From Pantoea agglomerans (GTDB lineage Bacteria; Pseudomonadota; Gammaproteobacteria; Enterobacterales; Enterobacteriaceae), in contig NZ_CP083808.1 of NCBI RefSeq assembly GCF_020149765.1, forward strand, positions 1-64,000: a stretch of 64,000 nucleotides of DNA, read 5' to 3'. Positions 49,493 to 58,578 of this stretch are shown here, one piece after another (position 1 is the first letter of the stretch; the number at the start of each line of letters is the position of its first letter). The notes beneath the pieces were generated by a model. It had not been told where the DNA came from and made no database searches. It worked only from the letters and a program-made list of their open reading frames with translations. The position numbers were made by a program, and so were the translations under genes.

Positions 49493-50052
49493 GCCTCTGT
49501 CCCTCAGACAGGCTCTCTTTCACCTCCGCTCCCCCTGCACCCGCTGCTGGCCTGCGATAGCACCGCAAAGGCTCAGCGTCTGGTTTTCACTGGCATAAAA
49601 TTAGCCGCCTCTTTACGCGGCTGGTCCCAGACGCCTTATTTTTTAACCCGCGCCTCGACGGGTGATGTGCTGACATAGTTTTACATATTTACCCGTGCAC
49701 TTTTTTTCATATAAATATGAAACCAATGCATATCAGCGCGTTAAAGATAATAATCCCTGCTGTGTAGTTAAATTTAATTTTTTTGCCGCCAGGAATCTTC
49801 CTGAATTAACAGTGCGCGCGATTAACAGCAAATCCTTCAATAAGTGACTGGCTGTGCAGGATAAATTCTATTTGTGTAAAGCGGTGAATTTATAACCGCG
49901 CGCTTTTCGCATGTTTAATTTTATTTTTTTTCACCGCTTGGCTTGCAACGGCTGTGTTTTGATTCACAATTAAATTTCATTAGTTGTAAATGCTTTTGAT
50001 TTGATTATATCAGGGTGTTTATTTCAACCGGGCATTTCATTAAGGGTGAAAT
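49493..50052. other. Long AT-rich intergenic leader
   Basis: No gene with family signal. The last 350 bp are strongly AT-rich with many T-runs, unlike most gaps in this window, and precede two stress-protein genes. It may hold an H-NS-type silenced or stress-sigma promoter; no clear hexamers were chosen. Confidence 0.4.
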
Positions 50053-50460
50053 ATGGCTTCTTCTTCAAACAATGACGAACATCCAAATGCAGAAGAGGAA
50101 ATACTGCATCTGGCTGAAGAAAAGCTGACCGTATCGCGGGAAGAAGTACTGGATGGTTATGTCACCGTAAAACGCCAGACTTCAACTCACAGCGAGCCAG
50201 TAAGTCTACTGTTGCGCCGTGAAAACGTCGAGGTAACGCATGTGCCGAAAAATGAGCGCATTGCGTCTATGCCGGATATCAGGGAAGAAGAGGGCGTCCT
50301 TATCGTTCCGGTCGTAGAAGAAGAGGTTGAGGTCATTCGCAGGCTGGTTTTGAAAGAGGAGTTGCATATCCGGCGAACGCATGAAGAGGTTCCCTGGGAA
50401 GAGACCGTTTCATTACGCAAACAGCATGTCGAGATTAACCGGAAAAAAGATGACACCTAA
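50053..50460 (+). CDS. DUF2382 (YsnF/AvaK-type) stress protein, single domain
   Basis: A 135-residue acidic protein with one YsnF/AvaK domain: ILHLAEEKLTVSREEVLDGYV, then SEPVSLLLRRENVEVTHVPK, VPVVEEEVEVIRRLVLKEELHI and the final SLRKQHVEINRK. The domain is found in general-stress and PRC-barrel proteins; molecular function is unknown. AGGG precedes the ATG. It lies 24 bp upstream of a larger protein with the same domain, as an operon. Confidence 0.85.
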   Translation: MASSSNNDEHPNAEEEILHLAEEKLTVSREEVLDGYVTVKRQTSTHSEPVSLLLRRENVEVTHVPKNERIASMPDIREEEGVLIVPVVEEEVEVIRRLVLKEELHIRRTHEEVPWEETVSLRKQHVEINRKKDDT

Positions 50461-50484
50461 GCCATCATCACGCAGGAGGAAATC

Positions 50485-51462
50485 ATGGCACACGAAAAGA
50501 TCGTAACGATGTTCAGTACCCTGGCTCAGGCAGAAGGGGCTAAGCGTAGCCTGATCAAGGCGGGTTTCGCCGAGCATGATATTGATGTGATTTCTGGCGA
50601 ACGTTTGAAATCTGAAGGACATGAGGCTCGTCATCCCAGCTTCTGGCAGCGCCTGTTCGGCAGCACGCTGGACGAAGAGCAAAGCGGCGTCTATGAAGAT
50701 GCGATTAACTCAGGCAGCGTGGTGTTAACCCTGCGCGCTGAAGAGGATAAGCTGCCGCGCGCTTACAGCATTCTGGATGCGCATGACACCGGCGAACTGC
50801 CGGCTGGCAATACCCTGTCGCAGGATGACGGCTATACCGTCTCTACCGCGCAAAGCACGACCGGCGTAAACAGCGTTGCCGACAGCGGCCTGACGCAGCC
50901 GGTTCGCACCTCGCTGACCGGCGACGAAAGCGAAGAGGAAGTGCTGCGCCTTGCCGAAGAGCGTCTGGAAGTGGGTAAACGTCTGGTGAGCGAAGGCACA
51001 ACGCGCGTCCGCCGTTACACCGTGACCGATCAGGTGTCCGAAGACATTTCCCTGCAGGAACAGCATGCGGATATTTTCCGCCGCTCCACTAACGATCTCG
51101 CTGCGACGGATAACGTTGACTGGGAAGATAAAACCATCGAAGTGGCAGAAACCCATGAGCAGCCGGTGATCAACAAAACCGCACATATCAAAGAAGAAGT
51201 GGTGGTGCGCACAGATCAGAGCGAGCGGGTAGAAAATATCACCGACTCGGTGCGTCGTCAGGAAGTGGATATCGATCACGCAGATAGCCATCTTGCCGCA
51301 GATACCTCGCTGAGCGGCACCGGCAGCGCCACGGCCAAACCGGCAGGCGCGTTTAATACCGCCGGAACCACAACCGGCGTAGACGATGATATCGTTGAGC
51401 GAAGCGGCGTTTCAGGCGTTGAGGATAAGGATAAAGTCGATCCTCTGCTGAAGCGTCCATAA
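50485..51462 (+). CDS. DUF2382 stress protein with N-terminal GSP17M-like domain
   Basis: A 325-residue hydrophilic protein. Residues 1-90 form an alpha/beta domain (MFSTLAQAEGAKRSLIKAGF) seen in B. subtilis general-stress proteins such as YsnF. A low-complexity linker follows, then a DUF2382 domain (about 150-265: VLRLAEERLEVGKRLVSEG, DISLQEQHADIFRR, VVRTDQSERVENITDSVRRQEVDI with internal turns) and a disordered Thr/Gly-rich tail. A strong AGGAGG lies before the ATG. Function unknown; osmotic or desiccation stress is the usual link. Confidence 0.88.
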   Translation: MAHEKIVTMFSTLAQAEGAKRSLIKAGFAEHDIDVISGERLKSEGHEARHPSFWQRLFGSTLDEEQSGVYEDAINSGSVVLTLRAEEDKLPRAYSILDAHDTGELPAGNTLSQDDGYTVSTAQSTTGVNSVADSGLTQPVRTSLTGDESEEEVLRLAEERLEVGKRLVSEGTTRVRRYTVTDQVSEDISLQEQHADIFRRSTNDLAATDNVDWEDKTIEVAETHEQPVINKTAHIKEEVVVRTDQSERVENITDSVRRQEVDIDHADSHLAADTSLSGTGSATAKPAGAFNTAGTTTGVDDDIVERSGVSGVEDKDKVDPLLKRP

Positions 51463-51822
51463 GGTTCCCTCAGCCTGGCGCAGACTCGCCGGGCTTGCAG
51501 GAGAACTGCTGCAGCGGGGAAGTTGACGCGGTTGCCCTGGTGTTGGCTCGCGGCCAACCTCCCCGACTGCACGCATCAATTTATCGGCATCGCCCCAGTT
51601 TTCAGTAGTTTAATATATTGCCAGATGTTACCGAAAAGTTGCAGCGTGCTTCGCCTGATGCCCAATATTGCTAACCCTATGATTGACCAGCCGTTGACGC
51701 AGATAAGCGCAACAGGTAACCGGCAAACAGACAGGGTTGCTCCTTTTTTCGCTTAAAGGCGTCTGAAAGCCGCGCCGATGTAGCGATATGCTATGCTTTT
51801 CATCGCCCTCCACAGGAGCTTT
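51463..51822. other. Intergenic, no supported gene
   Basis: Only weak open frames without ribosome sites were seen. The right end (GATATGCTATGCTTTTC) probably holds the promoter of the small acidic ORF. Confidence 0.35.
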
Positions 51823-51906
51823 ATGATGTCAGAACGCCCCGATACCGAACCGCTGCCGGATGATGCAGAAATACCTGCTTACGAAGATGACGAGACCGAC
51901 CAGTAA
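51823..51906 (+). CDS. Small acidic protein, 27 residues
   Basis: A short ORF with AGGAG 7 nt before ATG reads MMSERPDTEPLPDDAEIPAY and ends EDDETDQ: very acidic, no hydrophobic stretch, probably disordered. A hairpin terminator follows 6 bp after the stop, which together with the ribosome site makes expression plausible. No homologue recalled. Confidence 0.5.
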   Translation: MMSERPDTEPLPDDAEIPAYEDDETDQ

Positions 51907-51912
51907 TTCACC

Positions 51913-51940
51913 TCGCCTGCTTCCTTAGCAGGCGAATTTA
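51913..51940 (+). terminator. Hairpin between the small acidic ORF and the DsbA-like gene
   Basis: TCGCCTGCT / AGCAGGCGA with a 5-nt loop is followed by ATTTATAT; it may serve both convergent genes. Confidence 0.65.
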
Positions 51941-51942
51941 TA

Positions 51943-52500
51943 TCAGGCCATCAGGCGCTTCGCCCATGCTGTTATCTCATCACCACTGCCCATATCGGCT
52001 TGAATCAGGCCGTTGATCATAAAGGTTGGCGAAACGTGTACGCCATTCTGGCGCGCATACTTGCAGTGCCACTTTATTTCATTTTGCAGCTCTGCCCGGT
52101 CGAAAGCGGCGCGGGCGTCAATACCGCTATAGCGCTGCAGGCGTGCCAGGATCTCTTCCGGCGTCGTCTGCATATTCGGCCCGCGGCAGTGATCGGTAAA
52201 TTCGAACTCTTCGCGATGATCGGCCACCGCTTTCAGCACCGCTCTGGCGGCGTGCTTGCCCTCAGGTAAGGTTGAAGCGGCAAGGATATAGCGCACAATC
52301 AGCCCCGAATAGAGATGCCACGGCTGCGACTGCAAACGAATTTTAAGCGTCATCTCTTTTTCGCCCACATAGTCCAGCAGCGCATCGAGCTTATTAAAAG
52401 CGCGCACGGAAAAAGGGCAGGTGGGTTCCAGAAAAATCTCGAAAACGCGCGGCCCCTCACCCCAGACCAGCGCATCAGCCTTTAAACCTTCTTTCTGCAC
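51943..52500 (-). CDS. DsbA-like thioredoxin-fold protein
   Basis: A 185-residue cytoplasmic protein with the DsbA/HCCA-isomerase fold: FLEPTCPFSVRAFNKLDAL at the active-site position, a helical insert and the cis-proline loop HVSPTFMINGLI near 157. The motif is CPFS, with only one active-site cysteine, so it is not a normal disulfide oxidase; a GST-kappa-like or isomerase role is possible. A GTG start with AGGAG 7 nt upstream. Confidence 0.8.
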   Translation of the reverse strand: MQKEGLKADALVWGEGPRVFEIFLEPTCPFSVRAFNKLDALLDYVGEKEMTLKIRLQSQPWHLYSGLIVRYILAASTLPEGKHAARAVLKAVADHREEFEFTDHCRGPNMQTTPEEILARLQRYSGIDARAAFDRAELQNEIKWHCKYARQNGVHVSPTFMINGLIQADMGSGDEITAWAKRLMA

Positions 52501-52785
52501 AGATGCTCTCCTGTTTTATCCTGCACGTCTGATATTAAAAAAGCGGCCTGTCTCAGTCCTTTACCGAAGTCTGGTAAAACCCTGACAGGTACGCTTTTAC
52601 CCCACATTAACGGCTTTTTTGAAAACGCTTCCACAGAAATAATTCCGCTATGTAAAAGTCGCCGAAAGCCCGTCAGTCCAGCTATAGTTAATGCCATGTT
52701 AATATTATCTCACCCGCGCAGGTTTCGCCTGCGTGGGAAAAGTTATAACAGTTCCGGAGCCGGAAAGCGCTAGAAGAGGTTGATT

Positions 52786-53055
52786 TTGCTTACTAATCTT
52801 TCCTGGAAAACGATCCATGACGTCATCATCAAAACCATCGAAGAGATGCTCGACGAGCAGCAAACGCTGAATGTGCCGACGCTGCGGGCGCGGCTAAAAG
52901 AGCTGGCGGAAAGCGAAACCGATGAGGTGATGGTGTTGTGCTACTGGCAGGCGAGCAAAGTGCTGACCAGGCTACCGCCCACCGTTACGGCGGAGCAGCT
53001 AATGAGCGCTGCGCGCCATGCTTTTCGCACGCCGCTCAATCACGATCTATTATAA
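52786..53055 (+). CDS. Hypothetical protein
   Basis: An 89-residue helical protein with a probable TTG start 6 nt after GAGG: LSWKTIHDVIIKTIEEMLDEQQ, then charged helices and AARHAFRTPLNHDLL. Charge pattern and third-base GC look coding. No family recognised. It lies alone upstream of the flavin reductase. Confidence 0.5.
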   Translation: MLTNLSWKTIHDVIIKTIEEMLDEQQTLNVPTLRARLKELAESETDEVMVLCYWQASKVLTRLPPTVTAEQLMSAARHAFRTPLNHDLL

Positions 53056-53171
53056 AAGCGGCTCGGCACGCAGCGGCAAATGGCTGCGGACGAAAACGCG
53101 TAAAGTAAAACGTTTACAGCAATTTATGACGCGCAAAATAGCGTGCGTCGATTTCCGTAAGGAACCGCTCT

Positions 53172-53753
53172 ATGTCGCATTTCCGCCCGGTAGCGCTGCA
53201 ACATGCCAGCCGTCTGCTTAACCACGGTCCTACCATTCTGATTACCAGCCAGCATCCGCAAACTCAGCGCCGCAACGTCATGGCCGCCGCCTGGTCGACC
53301 CCGGTAGAGTTTACCCCGCCGCGCGTGGCGATCGTGGTCGATAAAGCCACATGGTCGCGCGAGCTGATTGAATCGAGCGGCACCTTTGGCGTCTGCGTAC
53401 CGGCTGCCGCCTTCGCCAATCTGACCTATGCCGTCGGCAATACGTCAGGGCGCGAGAGGGATAAATTCGCCGACTATAATATTCAGGCGATTAAAGGGCC
53501 GGAGCTGGGCGTGCCGCTGCTGGAAGAGAGCTGCGTCGCCTGGCTGGAGTGCCGGCTGCTGCCGGCAACAGAAGCGCAGCAAAATTACGACACCCTGTTT
53601 GGTGAAGTCGTGGCGGCGGCGGCTGACAGCCGGGTGTTTTATGACGGTCGCTGGCATTTCAGCAACGAAAACCGCGCGCTTCACACGTTGCATCATCTTG
53701 GCGGCGGGCAGTTCGTGACGGTTGCGAACAGCTTCAGCGCCAAAATGCTTTAG
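53172..53753 (+). CDS. Flavin reductase-like (DIM6/NTAB) family protein
   Basis: A 193-residue FMN-binding protein of the split-barrel flavin reductase group: [54 protein letters not shown] splits into the FMN-phosphate strand and the conserved RNVM and SGTFGV parts, followed by [10 protein letters not shown]. It reduces flavin or acts as an FMN oxidoreductase. It is 28 bp upstream of the alcohol dehydrogenase and probably co-transcribed. Confidence 0.85.
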   Translation: MSHFRPVALQHASRLLNHGPTILITSQHPQTQRRNVMAAAWSTPVEFTPPRVAIVVDKATWSRELIESSGTFGVCVPAAAFANLTYAVGNTSGRERDKFADYNIQAIKGPELGVPLLEESCVAWLECRLLPATEAQQNYDTLFGEVVAAAADSRVFYDGRWHFSNENRALHTLHHLGGGQFVTVANSFSAKML

Positions 53754-53781
53754 CGCATTTATAACCTCAGCGAGGAAAAGC

Positions 53782-54798
53782 ATGAAATTCAAAAGTTACG
53801 CGGCCATGACGGCCGGAGAAGCGCTTCAACCCTATGAGTACGATCCCGGCCCGCTGGCTGCGGAGGATGTTGAAGTAGAGGTGGATTATTGCGGCGTGTG
53901 CCACTCCGATCTCTCGATGATCGACAATGAGTGGGGCATTTCGGCCTATCCGCTTATCGCCGGTCACGAAGTGATTGGTCGCGTGGTCGCGCTGGGCGAC
54001 AGCGCCAAAAACAAAGGCCTGAGCATGGGCCAGCGCGTCGGCATCGGCTGGACGGCGAAAAGCTGTCAGTACTGCGACGCCTGTATTAACGGCGAGCAGG
54101 TTAACTGCGTCAACAATAACGTTCCCACCATCAGCAATCACGGCGGCTTCGCCAGCCACCTGCGCGCCAACTGGCAATGGGTTATTCCGCTGCCGGAAAA
54201 TCTCGACGCGGCTACTGCTGGCCCGCTGCTGTGCGGCGGCATCACCGTCTTCAAACCGCTGCTGATGCATAACATTACCGCCACCAGCCGGGTAGGGGTG
54301 ATTGGTATCGGCGGTCTTGGCCATATGGCGATTAAACTGCTGCGCGCGCTGGGCGCAGAAGTCACGGCGTTTAGTTCGTCGCCTTCTAAAACTGAAACCA
54401 TTAAACAGATGGGCGCCGATCATGTGGTTAACAGCCGCGATCCAGAGGCGCTGAACAAGCTGGCCGGCCAGTTTGATCTGATTATCAGCACCGTCGCGGT
54501 CGATCTCGACTGGCAGCCCTATTTCCAGGCGCTGGCGGCGAAGGGGCGTTTCCACACCGTTGGGGCGGTAATGAAGCCGTTTGAAGTACCGGCGTTTAGC
54601 CTGATCCTTGGCGATCGCGGCGTTACCGGCTCTTCTACCGGCTCGCCTGGCCAGCTGCGCTCGCTGCTTCGCCTGGCGTCGCGCGCAGATGTCGCGCCGA
54701 CCGTGGAATATTTCCCGATGTCAAAAATCAATGACGCGCTCGATCACCTGCGCGCCGGTAAGGCGCACTATCGCATCGTGCTGAAGGCGGACTTCTGA
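53782..54798 (+). CDS. Zinc-dependent NAD(P) alcohol dehydrogenase (CAD/AdhA type)
   Basis: A 338-residue medium-chain dehydrogenase: [11 protein letters not shown] (catalytic Cys) and GHEVIG, structural-zinc cysteines in [17 protein letters not shown], and the Rossmann GIGGLGHMA near 175. Close in type to yahK at the other end of the window but clearly a different subgroup ([12 protein letters not shown]). It probably reduces aldehydes with NADPH. GAGGAAAA precedes the ATG. A strong terminator follows. Confidence 0.9.
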   Translation: MKFKSYAAMTAGEALQPYEYDPGPLAAEDVEVEVDYCGVCHSDLSMIDNEWGISAYPLIAGHEVIGRVVALGDSAKNKGLSMGQRVGIGWTAKSCQYCDACINGEQVNCVNNNVPTISNHGGFASHLRANWQWVIPLPENLDAATAGPLLCGGITVFKPLLMHNITATSRVGVIGIGGLGHMAIKLLRALGAEVTAFSSSPSKTETIKQMGADHVVNSRDPEALNKLAGQFDLIISTVAVDLDWQPYFQALAAKGRFHTVGAVMKPFEVPAFSLILGDRGVTGSSTGSPGQLRSLLRLASRADVAPTVEYFPMSKINDALDHLRAGKAHYRIVLKADF

Positions 54799-54801
54799 TC
54801 G

Positions 54802-54830
54802 AACAGCGCGCCCTCGGGCGCGCTGTTTTA
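54802..54830. terminator. Terminator between the alcohol dehydrogenase and gstA
   Basis: ACAGCGCGCCC TC GGGCGCGCTGT followed by TTTATT, directly between two convergent genes. Confidence 0.85.
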
Positions 54831-55433
54831 TTACATCAGGCCTTCCGATTTCATCGCGGCGATCACCGACGGACGCTGCGCATGCGTCGCCGCAAAGCGC
54901 TGCAGTGCCGGCCAGCGATCCAGGCTGAAATCAACCACGCGGAACCAGCTCAGCACGTTGAACAGATAGGCATCGGCAATGGTGAAGTGGTCAGCGTGCA
55001 GATAGCGGTTTTCGCCCAGCGCTTCCGCCAGCCAGTCAAGGCGTTTAGTCAGGGTTGCGGTTGCTGCCGCCTTCCACTCCGGCGTAATGGCCGGGTTGAA
55101 AAAGGCACCGATGCCCTTATGCAGTTCAGTTGAAATAAAGTTCATCCACTCCAGCACCGCATAGCGTGCTTCGCCGCTTGCCGGCAGCAAATGACTCTCC
55201 GGCTTTAAATCCGCCAGATACTGAGCGATAACCGCGCCCTCGGTCAGCACATGGCCATTATCCAGCTGCAGCGCTGGCACATAGCCTTTGCTGTTGATCG
55301 CCAGAAAATCGTCGCCTTCCGCGGTACGTTTGGTTTTTAAATCCACCGCGACGGAGGTATGCGGCAAACCGGTTTCATGCAGAATAATGTGGGTAGTCAG
55401 CGAGCAGGCGCCCGCTTTGTAGAACAGCTTCAT
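54831..55433 (-). CDS. gstA: Glutathione S-transferase
   Basis: A 200-residue GST of the bacterial beta class, as E. coli GstA: MKLFYKAGACSLTTHIILHE with the N-terminal Tyr and the Cys10 typical of beta-class enzymes, SKGYVPALQLDNG (cis-Pro), TEGAVIAQYLADL and the C-terminal helical domain ending FAATHAQRPSVIAAMKSEGL. It conjugates glutathione to electrophiles. It is convergent with the alcohol dehydrogenase. Confidence 0.93.
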   Translation of the reverse strand: MKLFYKAGACSLTTHIILHETGLPHTSVAVDLKTKRTAEGDDFLAINSKGYVPALQLDNGHVLTEGAVIAQYLADLKPESHLLPASGEARYAVLEWMNFISTELHKGIGAFFNPAITPEWKAAATATLTKRLDWLAEALGENRYLHADHFTIADAYLFNVLSWFRVVDFSLDRWPALQRFAATHAQRPSVIAAMKSEGLM

Positions 55434-55702
55434 GTGGTTGTAATCCCTGTTTTTGCTTTGTGCCGCGGCAGTCTACGGCAGCGCGGGCGGCTTGCGCCAT
55501 TGCCTTTTGTGCTAACGGCTGGAATGCGCAACATTATTCAGTGGCCTTCAGGTCAGTCAGCGGCTGGAACTTGCCCGATCTTCCGTTTAAACGCTGCGGC
55601 GAATTACAGGCTATAGCCTAGACTTAAGGTTCGCCTGCGGCGTGCCGCAGCTGATGATGGCCAGCCTGCGCTGGCTGGCAGGATGCACTGACGGGAGAAG
55701 AT

Positions 55703-56236
55703 ATGCTGTGGTTGTGGAATGCTGGGATCGTATTACTGACCGTCGTAGCGATGGAGATTACCGCCGCGCTGTCGCATAAATATATTATGCACGGCTGGGG
55801 ATGGGGCTGGCACCGGTCGCATCATGAACCGCACAGCGGCTGGTTTGAAGTGAACGATCTCTATGCTGTGGTGTTCGCCGGGCTGGCGATTCTGTTGATC
55901 TACCTGGGCAGCCGCGGCGTCTGGCCGCTACAGTGGATAGGCGCAGGCATGACGCTTTACGGCCTGCTCTATTTTATTGTGCATGACGGGCTGGTACACC
56001 AGCGCTGGCCTTTTAAGTACATACCGCGTCGCGGCTACTTTAAACGACTCTACATGGCGCACCGGCTGCACCATGCGGTGCGCGGCCGGGAAGACTGCGT
56101 CTCCTTCGGCTTCCTCTATGCGCCGCCGCTGGAGAAATTACAGGCGACGCTGCGTCAGCGTCACGGACGTCGGCCTAACGCGGACGCTGCCAGAGTTCGG
56201 CAGGACGCGGCGGAGAAGCAGCCGCCCGAGACCTGA
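55703..56236 (+). CDS. crtZ: Beta-carotene 3-hydroxylase
   Basis: A 177-residue integral membrane di-iron hydroxylase with four helices and the histidine clusters HKYIMHG, WHRSHHEPH, HDGLVH and HRLHHAVRGR. It converts beta-carotene through cryptoxanthin to zeaxanthin. GGGAGA precedes the ATG. It is transcribed towards crtB, and the two 3' ends overlap by 62 bp, as in other Pantoea clusters. Confidence 0.96.
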   Translation: MLWLWNAGIVLLTVVAMEITAALSHKYIMHGWGWGWHRSHHEPHSGWFEVNDLYAVVFAGLAILLIYLGSRGVWPLQWIGAGMTLYGLLYFIVHDGLVHQRWPFKYIPRRGYFKRLYMAHRLHHAVRGREDCVSFGFLYAPPLEKLQATLRQRHGRRPNADAARVRQDAAEKQPPET

Positions 56237-57104
56237 TCGCCTGCGCCGCCCCCGCCGCCAGCAGCAGAAGCTTCTCCTGTTTGCTGGTGGACTGGCGGCG
56301 ATCCCAGGCCGTTTCCCCCGCGCCGTAGACCTTAACCCCAATGCGGCGATAAACCTCTTTCGCCGTGGCGATCGCCCACGCAGAGCGCAGCGGCAGCCCG
56401 GCCAGCCCGGCCGACGCAGAGGCGTAGTAGGGCTCCGCCTCGCTCACCAGCCGCCGCGCCAGATTCGCCAGCGCCGGGCGATGAGCGCGATCGGCAAAGT
56501 GAAGACGATCCAGCCCGGCCTCCTCCAGCCAGCTTTCCGGCAAATAGCAGCGGCCGACTCGCGCATCCTCAACGATATCGCGCGCAATATTGGTCAGCTG
56601 AAAGGCGAGGCCGAGATCGCAGGCGCGATCCAGCACCGCCTCGTCGCGCACCCCCATAATTTGCGCCATCATTAATCCCACCACGCCCGCCACGTGGTAG
56701 CAGTAGCGCAGCGTATCCTGAAAGGTTTCATAACGCGCGCCGCGGACGTCCATTGCAAACCCTTCCAGATGGTCGAAAGCGTAAGCGGGAGAGATATCGT
56801 GGGCGATCGCCACCTCCTGAAAGGCGGCGAAGGCGGGTTCATGCATTTGCGCGCCCGCGTAGGCCTGGCGGGTTTTGCGCTCCAGATTTGCCAGACGCTG
56901 CTGCGGGGTCTGCGCCGAAGGAACCTCGCCTGGAAAGCCAAGCTGCTGGTCATCGATCACATCATCACAGTGGCGGCACCAGGCGTAGAGCATCAGCACG
57001 CTGCGGCGCGTTTTCGCGTCGAACAGCTTTGAGGCGGTGGCGAAACTCTTCGAACCGACTTCCATCGTCTCTACGGCATGGTGCAGCAGCGTCGGATTAT
57101 GCAT
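56175..57104 (-). CDS. crtB: Phytoene synthase
   Basis: A 309-residue squalene/phytoene synthase-type enzyme. The aspartate motifs are CDDVIDD near 45-51 and NIARDIVEDA near 178-187. It condenses two geranylgeranyl diphosphates to phytoene. The start overlaps the crtI end by 8 nt and the 3' end overlaps crtZ by 62 bp. Last gene of the crt operon. Confidence 0.97.
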   Translation of the reverse strand: MHNPTLLHHAVETMEVGSKSFATASKLFDAKTRRSVLMLYAWCRHCDDVIDDQQLGFPGEVPSAQTPQQRLANLERKTRQAYAGAQMHEPAFAAFQEVAIAHDISPAYAFDHLEGFAMDVRGARYETFQDTLRYCYHVAGVVGLMMAQIMGVRDEAVLDRACDLGLAFQLTNIARDIVEDARVGRCYLPESWLEEAGLDRLHFADRAHRPALANLARRLVSEAEPYYASASAGLAGLPLRSAWAIATAKEVYRRIGVKVYGAGETAWDRRQSTSKQEKLLLLAAGAAQAIRSRAAASPPRPAELWQRPR

Positions 57105-58578
57105 GCAGATCCTCCAGCATCAGGCTTGCGGTGGCTTTGGCGGAACCGATCACGCCGGGGATGCCCGCGCCTGGGTGCGTACCCGCGCCGACCAGATAGA
57201 GATTGCGGATATGGCTGTCGCGGTTATGGGGCCGGAACCAGGCGCTCTGGCGCAAAATCGGCTCAACGGAAAACGCAGAGCCCTGATAGGCATTAAGCTG
57301 GTCGCGGAAATCGAACGGCGTGAAGATGCGGTGAGTGACCAGCTGGCTGCGCAGGCCGGGCATATAGTGCTCTTCGAGATAGGCGAAAATGCGATCGCGC
57401 AGGCGCGGCCCCTCAACGTTCCAGTCGAGATCGGCGGTGCCAAGATGGGGAACCGGTGCCAGCACGTAGTAGCTGCCGCAGCCCGGCGGCGCCAGCGAGG
57501 GATCGGTCACGCAGGGCGCATGGAGATAGAGCGAGAAATCTTCCGCCAGCCCGTCGCGGTTAAAGATCTCGTCAATCAGCTCACGGTAGCGCGGCCCGAA
57601 GCAGACGGTGTGGTGCGCCAGCTGATCGTGATGATGGTTCAGGCCAAAATAGAGCACAAACAGCGAGTTGCTCATGCGCTTGCCTTTCAGCTTTTTGGCC
57701 TGTGCGGCGGCGGCGGGGTGCCTGCCGAGCAGATCGCCATAGGTATGCACCACATCGGCGTTAGAGGCGACCGCGCGGGTTTCAAATACCCGACCATCCT
57801 CCAGATGCACGGCGGAAATCGCGGCCTCTTTCGCCTCGATATGGCTGACGCGCGCGTTCAGCTCCAGCGTGCCGCCTAAATCCTGGAACAGCTTCAGCAT
57901 GCCCTGCACCAGCGCGCCGGTGCCGCCGCGCGGAAACCAGACGCCCCATTCGCGCTCCAGCGCGTGGATCAGCGTATAGATCGACGAGGTGGCGAAGGGG
58001 TTGCCGCCGACCAGCAGCGAGTGAAACGAAAAGGCCTGCCGCAGCTTATCATCCTCGATAAAGCTCGCCACCTTGCTGTAAACGCTGCGCCACGCCTGCA
58101 GGCGCGCCAGCTGCGGTGCGGCGCGCAGCATATCGCGGAACGACAAAAAGGGCACGGTGCCGAGCTTCAGGTAGCCTTCGGCGAACACGGCGCGCGAATA
58201 GTCGAGGAAGCGCTGATAGCCCGCCACGTCGGCTGGATTAAATTTGCGGATCTCCGCTTCCAGCCGCGCCTGGTCGTTATCGTAGTTAAACACCTCGCCC
58301 GTCTCCCAGCAGAGCCGGTAAAAAGGGGTCACCGGCAGCAGCTCGACATAGTCGCGCATCGATTTTCCCGCCAGGGCGAACAGCTCTTCAATAGCGGACG
58401 GATCGGTGATCACCGTCGGGCCCGCGTCAAAGGTAAAGCCCTGATCCTGATAAACATAGGCGCGGCCGCCCGGCTTGTCGCGCTGCTCCAGCAGCCGCGT
58501 TGGAACGCCTGCTGCCTGGAGGCGAATTGCCAGTGCCAGCCCGCCAAATCCTGCGCCAATTACCGTGGTGTGCTTCAT
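57097..58578 (-). CDS. crtI: Phytoene desaturase
   Basis: A 493-residue FAD enzyme: N-terminal dinucleotide motif GAGFGGLALAIRLQAAG, EQRDKPGGRAYVYQDQGF and the C-terminal FAD-associated GAGTHPGAGIPGVIGSAKA. It carries out four desaturations of phytoene to all-trans lycopene. It overlaps crtY by 4 nt and crtB by 8 nt, so translation is coupled through the operon. Confidence 0.97.
   Translation of the reverse strand: MKHTTVIGAGFGGLALAIRLQAAGVPTRLLEQRDKPGGRAYVYQDQGFTFDAGPTVITDPSAIEELFALAGKSMRDYVELLPVTPFYRLCWETGEVFNYDNDQARLEAEIRKFNPADVAGYQRFLDYSRAVFAEGYLKLGTVPFLSFRDMLRAAPQLARLQAWRSVYSKVASFIEDDKLRQAFSFHSLLVGGNPFATSSIYTLIHALEREWGVWFPRGGTGALVQGMLKLFQDLGGTLELNARVSHIEAKEAAISAVHLEDGRVFETRAVASNADVVHTYGDLLGRHPAAAAQAKKLKGKRMSNSLFVLYFGLNHHHDQLAHHTVCFGPRYRELIDEIFNRDGLAEDFSLYLHAPCVTDPSLAPPGCGSYYVLAPVPHLGTADLDWNVEGPRLRDRIFAYLEEHYMPGLRSQLVTHRIFTPFDFRDQLNAYQGSAFSVEPILRQSAWFRPHNRDSHIRNLYLVGAGTHPGAGIPGVIGSAKATASLMLEDLHA

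Noticed and set aside
49469..49678. A 69-codon plus-strand ORF after the second padC
   Set aside because: It begins inside the padC terminator hairpin and has no ribosome site or similarity.
52482..52697. A 71-codon minus-strand ORF upstream of the DsbA-like gene
   Set aside because: No ribosome site or motif, and it overlaps the start and ribosome site of the DsbA-like gene.
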